Below, piece by piece: positions 6,449-10,698 of a stretch of DNA of 10,698 nucleotides. The number at the start of each line of letters is the position of its first letter. Within the stretch, counting starts at the first letter, position 1. The notes under the pieces were generated by a model that did not search any database, was not told where the DNA came from, and saw nothing but the letters and a program-made list of their open reading frames with translations. Position numbers and translations under genes: made by a program. The stretch lies in assembly GCA_902463835.1 (NCBI GenBank), contig CABQGZ010000068.1:1-10698 (forward strand), in the 5' to 3' direction. Origin of the DNA: an uncultured Lachnospiraceae bacterium (GTDB taxonomy: Bacteria; Bacillota; Clostridia; Lachnospirales; Lachnospiraceae).

Positions 6449-8041
6449 GTGCTGTTTACATCTTATGAATTCCTGTTGTTTCTTTTGATTGTATTTGTTC
6501 TGTATTATGCGCTGCCAAGACGGTTCCAGTGGCCCATGCTGCTTATGGCAAGCTATGTGTTTTATTTTTTCAGCGGACCCGCCAACTTGTGTTACATTCT
6601 GTTCACCACGGTATCTACCTATGTGATCGTGGGCAGGATCCAGAGATCGAAGGACGTTCAGGATGCCTGGCTGAAGGAGCACAAGAAGGAGCTGTCAAGA
6701 GAGGAGCGCAAAGCCTACAAGGAGATCGGCAAAAAGAAACAGTGGAGACTGTTGCTTGCGTGTCTGATCCTCAATATCGGAATGCTGGCAGTGGTAAAAT
6801 ATACCAATTTTGCAATTTACAATATCAATGGCATCCTGGGAATGGTGAAAAGCGAGGCGCGTCTGTCCTTTCTTGATATCGCGCTGCCCTTAGGCCTCTC
6901 TTTTTATGTATTTCAGACCATGGGGTATGCCATCGACGTATACCGGGGAAAATACAGAGCGGAGGAGAATCCCTTTAAGCTGGCGCTGTTTGTCTCCTTT
7001 TTCCCCCAACTGATTCAGGGTCCTATCAGCCGCTTTGACAATCTGGCGGCCTCCCTGTTTGAACCACACCGATTCCAGGGGAAGACGGTGGCCTTCGGCC
7101 TTCAGCGGATTCTCTGGGGCTTCTTTAAGAAGCTGGTGATCGCGGATCGAATCCTGGTGGCGGTGAATACCATTATCGGGGATACGGATACCTACCGTGG
7201 CGCCTGGGTGTTTGTGGGAATGCTGTTTTACGCGCTGGAGCTGTACGCGGACTTTACCGGAGGAATCGACATCACCATCGGTATCGCTCAGGTGCTTGGA
7301 ATCAAGGTGACGGAGAACTTTATCCGGCCTTATTTTTCCAAGAATATCAAGGAATACTGGAACCGCTGGCATATTACCATGGGCAGCTGGTTCACGGATT
7401 ACATTTTCTATCCCATCTCCGTGTGTCAGCCCATGTTGCGCCTAAGCAAATTCTCCAGAAGGCATCTGGGAGAGCAGGTGGGAAAGCGTGTGACCATCTA
7501 CCTTTCCTGCTTTGTGGTATGGTTTGCCACGGGAATCTGGCATGGAGCCAGCTGGAATTTTATTGTCTGGGGACTGGCCAATTATGTGGTCATCATGGTG
7601 TCCCAGGAGTTGGAGCCCTGTTATCGCTGGTTTCATAAGCATGTGCCGGTGAAGGGCACCTTTTTCTGGCGGCTGTTTATGGTGGTGCGTACGGTACTTT
7701 TGATGAGCTGTCTTCGCACCTTTGACTGTTACCGGGATGTGCCGCTTACCTTCCGCATGTTTGGCACTATGTTTACGGACTTCAACTGGAATCAACTGTT
7801 TACCGGGGGCATGATGAACCTGGGACTGGCAGCAGTGGATTATGTGATACTGTTGATCGGATTCTTACTGCTCTTGGGTGTTAGCCTGGTGCAGAGGAGG
7901 GGCTCTGTCCGGGAAAAAATTGCCGCGAAGCCATACGGACTGCGGTTCGCAGTATGGTTTGGATTGTTTCTGATGGTGCTTCTGTGGGGCGCTTATGGGA
8001 TTGGTTATGATGCCAGTCAGTTTATCTATAACCAGTTTTAG
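6449..8041 (+). CDS. MBOAT family membrane acyltransferase (DltB/AlgI-like)
   Basis: This polytopic membrane protein of 530 residues has the MBOAT hallmarks: LGLSFYVFQTMGYAIDVYRG (near 150-170), FFPQLIQGPISRF (about 184-196), EYWNRWHIT with H308, and GIWHGASWNFIVWG with the conserved catalytic-site H365. About ten or more hydrophobic segments run through the protein, the first at residues 5-22, and it ends in FIYNQF. In Dlt systems this protein receives the aminoacyl group from the carrier at the cytoplasmic face and passes it to the outside. Its length resembles AlgI/PatA O-acetyltransferases (about 500) rather than classical DltB (about 400). The start is GTG 6449, with AGGA seven bases upstream inside the carrier protein gene. 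The donor is inferred from operon context. Confidence 0.92.
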   Translation: MLFTSYEFLLFLLIVFVLYYALPRRFQWPMLLMASYVFYFFSGPANLCYILFTTVSTYVIVGRIQRSKDVQDAWLKEHKKELSREERKAYKEIGKKKQWRLLLACLILNIGMLAVVKYTNFAIYNINGILGMVKSEARLSFLDIALPLGLSFYVFQTMGYAIDVYRGKYRAEENPFKLALFVSFFPQLIQGPISRFDNLAASLFEPHRFQGKTVAFGLQRILWGFFKKLVIADRILVAVNTIIGDTDTYRGAWVFVGMLFYALELYADFTGGIDITIGIAQVLGIKVTENFIRPYFSKNIKEYWNRWHITMGSWFTDYIFYPISVCQPMLRLSKFSRRHLGEQVGKRVTIYLSCFVVWFATGIWHGASWNFIVWGLANYVVIMVSQELEPCYRWFHKHVPVKGTFFWRLFMVVRTVLLMSCLRTFDCYRDVPLTFRMFGTMFTDFNWNQLFTGGMMNLGLAAVDYVILLIGFLLLLGVSLVQRRGSVREKIAAKPYGLRFAVWFGLFLMVLLWGAYGIGYDASQFIYNQF

Positions 8042-8056
8042 CGACGGAGGTAGAAG

Positions 8057-9118
8057 ATGAAACGTGTGAAATCAAAGAAAAGAATGGCAGTATGCGTGCT
8101 GCTGACCGTCTCCATAATCGTACTTGCTCTGTATCTGCTGCAGCGTCTGCTGATGCCGAAGTACATGAGCGGTGTGGTGGAGGGAGCCATGGTGTCGGAG
8201 TATTACGATGAGAAGAAGGATCACGATGTGATATTCATCGGGGACTGCGAATTATATGAGAATTTTTCTCCCATGGTACTGTGGGAGGAGTACGGGATCA
8301 ACAGCTACATTCGGGGAACCGCACAGCAGCTGATCTGGCAGTCCTATTATCTGATGGAGGAGACCTTTGCCTATGAGAAGCCCAAGGTGGTGGTGTTCAA
8401 CGTGCTGTCCATGAAGTACAATGAGCCCCAGAAGGAGACCTACAACCGGATGACGCTGGATGGAATGCGCTGGTCAAAGTCCAAGCTTGGCAGTATCAAG
8501 GCGTCCATGACCGAGGAGGAAAGCTTTATGGATTACGTGTTCCCATTGCTTCGGTATCACTCCAGATGGAGTGCATTGACGGCGGAGGACTTCCAGTATT
8601 TCTGGAATCGTGACAAGGTGACTCACAATGGATATTACATGCGGGTGGATGTGCGGGCCGCCCAGGATGTGCCGGAGGGCAAGGCGCTGGCAGACTACCG
8701 CTTCGGTGACAATGCCTATTACTATCTGGACAAGATGGTGGAGCTGTGTGAGAAGAATGATGTGGAGCTGGTTCTGGTGAAGGCCCCAAGCCTCTATCCC
8801 TACTGGTATGAGCAGTGGGATCAGCAGATGGAGGAGTATGCCAAAGCGCACGACTTGAAGTATTATAACTTTTTGGAGGTGACGGATGAGATCGGTCTTG
8901 ATTTCAACACGGACACCTACGATTCCGGCCTTCATCTGAATCTGTCCGGCGCTGAGAAGATGTCCGCCTACTTTGGAAAGATACTGACGGACGAATGCGG
9001 GCTAGAGAGCCGCAGAGGCGAGGAGGAGCTGGAGAAGGACTGGACGTTGAAGCGAGTCCGGTATGACGCGGAGATAGAGGCACAGAATAAGGCATTAGAG
9101 TCTGCTGATAACAAATAG
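8057..9118 (+). CDS. DltD-like SGNH-type membrane-anchored protein
   Basis: The product has 353 residues with one N-terminal transmembrane segment (about 10-30) and a large extracellular domain, as in DltD. The domain has an SGNH layout: block I at 59-64 reads IFIGDC, and the C-terminal block reads YDSGLHLNLSG with D289 and H293 as likely catalytic Asp and His. The usual nucleophilic Ser of block I is Cys64 here. DltD takes the aminoacyl group on the outer face and hands it to teichoic acid; by context this protein probably does the same for an unknown polymer. GGAGG six bases before ATG 8057 gives a strong start, 15 bases after the MBOAT gene. The charged C-terminal 50 residues extend past the SGNH core. 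Alternative: a general SGNH-fold acyltransferase or esterase. Confidence 0.82.
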   Translation: MKRVKSKKRMAVCVLLTVSIIVLALYLLQRLLMPKYMSGVVEGAMVSEYYDEKKDHDVIFIGDCELYENFSPMVLWEEYGINSYIRGTAQQLIWQSYYLMEETFAYEKPKVVVFNVLSMKYNEPQKETYNRMTLDGMRWSKSKLGSIKASMTEEESFMDYVFPLLRYHSRWSALTAEDFQYFWNRDKVTHNGYYMRVDVRAAQDVPEGKALADYRFGDNAYYYLDKMVELCEKNDVELVLVKAPSLYPYWYEQWDQQMEEYAKAHDLKYYNFLEVTDEIGLDFNTDTYDSGLHLNLSGAEKMSAYFGKILTDECGLESRRGEEELEKDWTLKRVRYDAEIEAQNKALESADNK

Positions 9119-9203
9119 TCCGCCAACCCTTCCACTGCAGGGATGAAGATAGAAAACGGTGGAGATGTGTAATAAAAAGCAACAGAAAGAAAGGAAGATT
9201 ATA

Positions 9204-9749
9204 ATGAGATCAAGAACAAAGAAATATGCAGCTGTACTGCTCATAGTCCTGATGACGGCAGCGTTGTTTGCTGGCTGTGGTTCCGAAGGAACGAAGGAAT
9301 CGGGAAACAAGGAGCAGCAGAATGACCAAAAGGTGAACGGCACGGCGAAGGGCTACGTATTTGAGACAAAGGGCACAAAGATTGCAGTAGATACCGACAT
9401 GGCACTGATAGCGGAAGCGCTTGGCGAGCCGGCGAAATATTTCGAGGAGCCCAGCTGCGCGGCACAGGGAATCGCCAAGCTGTATACTTATTCCGGCTTT
9501 ACGGTGGAGACATATCCTGACGGCGACAAGGATCTGGTGGCATGCGTCATCTTAAAGGATGATACAGTAGCCACTGCGGAAGGCGTTGATTTGTCCATGA
9601 CCAAGGACAAAGTAATTGAGGTCTATGGCAACGATTATCAGGAGACGGAGGGACGCATCGCCTTTGAGAAGGACGGTATGAAGCTGTGCTTTATCCTAGA
9701 TGGGGACAACATTGCCGCCATTGAGTACAATTCTTCGGTGTTGGATTGA
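9204..9749 (+). CDS. Predicted lipoprotein, BLIP/SmpA-like tandem fold, function unknown
   Basis: From ATG 9204 the product has 181 residues. It begins with a lipoprotein signal (RSRTKK, hydrophobic stretch, lipobox LFAGC with lipidated C25), then a low-complexity polar linker rich in Gly, Lys, Glu and Gln (26-48), and then a compact domain. The domain seems to have two similar halves, each a helix with G-x-P or YG-N turn followed by beta strands (first half about 55-115, second 120-181), suggestive of BLIP-like or SmpA-like folds; this is inferred by eye. ATG 9204 is preferred because AAGGAAG lies six bases upstream; an in-frame GTG at 9159 would add 15 polar residues before the signal peptide. 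It starts 85 bases after the DltD-like gene with no clear terminator between, so co-transcription is possible. Confidence 0.8.
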   Translation: MRSRTKKYAAVLLIVLMTAALFAGCGSEGTKESGNKEQQNDQKVNGTAKGYVFETKGTKIAVDTDMALIAEALGEPAKYFEEPSCAAQGIAKLYTYSGFTVETYPDGDKDLVACVILKDDTVATAEGVDLSMTKDKVIEVYGNDYQETEGRIAFEKDGMKLCFILDGDNIAAIEYNSSVLD

Positions 9750-9765
9750 TTTCTACAAAATTGTT

Positions 9766-9842
9766 ACTGTTCAAGGGGAGATTATTGCTTAAGGGTCGCC
9801 CCGGGGAAAAGGGTAGCCCTAAGTCAGACGCCTGTGAACAGT
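9766..9842. repeat. Two-tier inverted-repeat element between the lipoprotein genes
   Basis: Outer arms ACTGTTCA (9766-9773) and TGAACAGT (9835-9842) pair perfectly. Nested inside, 9788-9801 and 9811-9823 form an imperfect hairpin: CTTA, one bulged A, GGGT, a mismatch, GCCC, against GGGT, mismatch, GCCC, TAAG, with a CGGGGAAAA loop. The whole 77-base unit is more G/C-rich than its flanks. It lies downstream of one lipoprotein gene and upstream of the promoter of the next, so it may be a dispersed palindromic repeat, a 3' UTR structure or a weak terminator. I do not recognise a known riboswitch class. Confidence 0.5.
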
Positions 9843-9884
9843 TATCTTGTGTTAGTTATTAGAAAAACTTTTACATTTTCTTAA

Positions 9885-9913
9885 TTGAAACTATGAGGGA
9901 CATGTAGTAGAAT
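9885..9913 (+). promoter_or_regulatory. Sigma-A promoter of the second lipoprotein gene
   Basis: A -35 of TTGAAA (9885-9890) and a -10 of TAGAAT (9908-9913) are 17 bases apart. Initiation near 9920 would give a leader of about 30 bases that contains the AAGGAAG ribosome binding site of the next gene. Confidence 0.65.
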
Positions 9914-9949
9914 AGTGGTAAATTTTGCTATGAAAGAAGGAAGCGGAAG

Positions 9950-10579
9950 ATGGAAAAGTTTGGGAAAGTAGGAATATTAGTGTGCGCTATTCTGATGCTG
10001 ATGTCAGGTTGTTCGCTGGGAATTAATTCAGAGCCGGAGAAGCCGGGGGATGGACAGGATTCCAATACAAAGCAGGTGCTGTATCCTGTTTCCGTGGACG
10101 GGAAGGAGATACGGGTGGGGGAGAGTACCGTGCAGACGCTTTTGGATGATGGATTAAAGGTTACTGTGGCGGAGACGAAGAACAATGAAGTCAAACATTA
10201 TGAGGTTGATCCGGATACAGAGCTGGAGCCGGGGTCTTATTATACGGGGATACGGATCTGGATCACGGATGATGTCTATGCGGAGGTTGCTCTGGTCACG
10301 GATGAGAAGGAGGTTCGCATCGGAGAAGCTGTGATTGCTAAGATGGAGTTCCATCTGTCCGGCGGAGAGAAGGCAGATCTGGATCGGATCGTGTTTTCGG
10401 GCGTGCCGGCCAGTGAGATGACAAGAGCGAAGGCGGAGAACGTGTTTCCTGATTTCCAGGCGGAGGGCAGCAGATGGACACAGAAGGGCGATGACTATTA
10501 TTACGACATGAACTTTTCTTCCGGAGACAAGCTGTTGACGGATTTCACGCTGGAAAAAATATATACGGTAGCTGGTTAG
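9950..10579 (+). CDS. Predicted lipoprotein of unknown function
   Basis: The 209-residue product has a short signal peptide and lipobox LMSGC with lipidated C21, followed by an acidic, Gly/Pro-rich linker (about 22-42) and a domain rich in predicted beta strands to the end. I do not recognise the family. The segment after the linker (VDGKEIRVGESTVQTLLDDG) resembles in layout the start of the folded domain of the lipoprotein upstream (a strand, then a helix ending near Gly), so the two may be distant relatives. ATG 9950 has AAGGAAG six bases upstream. Its own promoter lies at 9885-9913, so it appears to be a separate unit from the Dlt-like operon. It would face the outside of the membrane. Confidence 0.8.
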   Translation: MEKFGKVGILVCAILMLMSGCSLGINSEPEKPGDGQDSNTKQVLYPVSVDGKEIRVGESTVQTLLDDGLKVTVAETKNNEVKHYEVDPDTELEPGSYYTGIRIWITDDVYAEVALVTDEKEVRIGEAVIAKMEFHLSGGEKADLDRIVFSGVPASEMTRAKAENVFPDFQAEGSRWTQKGDDYYYDMNFSSGDKLLTDFTLEKIYTVAG

Positions 10580-10620
10580 TGCCGACCGAAACGGAGTGTA
10601 GATATGGTGTGGGTTGAACT

Positions 10621-10644
10621 GTTGCAAAAATTGTTGCAAAAATT
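10621..10644 (+). repeat. 12-bp tandem direct repeat (two copies)
   Basis: GTTGCAAAAATT occurs twice head to tail (10621-10632 and 10633-10644) with no mismatch. Each copy contains the palindrome TTGCAA, so the pair also gives two palindromic half-sites 12 bases apart, about one and a bit helical turns. It lies just upstream of the inverted repeat and strong promoter at the window edge and may be an operator. Confidence 0.6.
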
Positions 10645-10681
10645 TCAGGTCTGTCAAGAAAAAACACTTGACAGACCTGAA
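10644..10681. repeat. Perfect 15-bp inverted repeat overlapping a -35 box
   Basis: TTCAGGTCTGTCAAG (10644-10658) and CTTGACAGACCTGAA (10667-10681) are perfect inverted copies separated by the 8-base loop AAAAAACA. As RNA it would be a very stable hairpin. On the minus strand it is followed by T-rich sequence, so it could terminate leftward transcription; on the plus strand the following bases (TTCTTGTAG) are a poor T-tract. The right arm holds the TTGACA of the promoter, so it may instead be an operator. Confidence 0.7.
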
Positions 10682-10696
10682 TTCTTGTAGTATGAT
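10668..10696 (+). promoter_or_regulatory. Near-consensus sigma-A promoter reading out of the window
   Basis: TTGACA (10668-10673), a perfect -35, is followed after 17 bases by TATGAT (10691-10696), one base from a perfect -10. It is the strongest promoter in the window. Its -35 is inside the right arm of a perfect inverted repeat. The gene it serves lies to the right of the window. Confidence 0.75.
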
Positions 10697-10698
10697 AC

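Noticed and set aside
9159..9203. Upstream GTG start (9159) for the first lipoprotein
   Set aside because: It would put 15 polar and basic residues ahead of a normal signal peptide, while ATG 9204 has a well-placed AAGGAAG.
9119..9203. Terminator between the DltD-like gene and the first lipoprotein gene
   Set aside because: Only a 4-bp stem (CCCT/AGGG near 9127-9142) without a T-run is visible, so no terminator can be supported.
9774..9842. Possible riboswitch (AAGGGGAG followed by stems, faintly like the yybP-ykoY class)
   Set aside because: The conserved second internal-loop sequence of that class is not visible, the element lies upstream of the next gene's promoter rather than in its leader, and no metal transporter follows.

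Overview
The window looks like a chromosomal segment of a Firmicute of the class Clostridia, most likely a Lachnospiraceae-type gut bacterium. This is inferred from Gram-positive style lipoprotein signals, strong AGGAG-type ribosome binding sites, an HPr-family protein, a Dlt-like gene set and moderate GC content; no marker gene fixes the species. All supported genes are on the + strand. I see no tRNA, rRNA, CRISPR array or insertion sequence.

Left part (1-2721): the 3' end of an HPr-like phosphocarrier gene is closed by a good intrinsic terminator. A separate promoter then drives an 805-residue protein joining an N-terminal PD-(D/E)XK nuclease-like domain to a DinG/XPD-type iron-sulfur helicase. 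A palindrome resembling a degenerate LexA box sits between the -35 and -10 of that promoter.

Centre (about 2840-9118): a promoter, a possible 12-codon leader ORF and then six closely spaced genes. They are a membrane-anchored Ig-like/transglutaminase protein, an aspartate/glutamate-racemase family enzyme, a DltA-like amino acid adenylating enzyme, a DltC-like carrier protein, an AlgI/DltB-like MBOAT membrane acyltransferase and a DltD-like SGNH-type membrane-anchored protein. Together they read as a pathway that racemises an amino acid, activates it as the aminoacyl-adenylate, loads it on a carrier, passes it across the membrane through the MBOAT protein and attaches it to a surface polymer. 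It differs from classical dlt: a racemase of the Asp/Glu family is built in, the residue aligned with the D-Ala selectivity Cys of DltA is Gly, the MBOAT has AlgI-like length, and the DltD-like protein has Cys where the SGNH nucleophile Ser is expected. The working hypothesis is a Dlt-like system that may use a D-amino acid other than D-alanine.

Right part (9119-10698): two small predicted lipoproteins, the first possibly read through from the operon and the second with its own promoter. Between them lies a two-tier inverted-repeat element (9766-9842). The right edge holds a 12-bp tandem repeat, a perfect 15-bp inverted repeat and a near-consensus sigma-A promoter whose -35 lies in the inverted repeat, pointing to a gene beyond the window.
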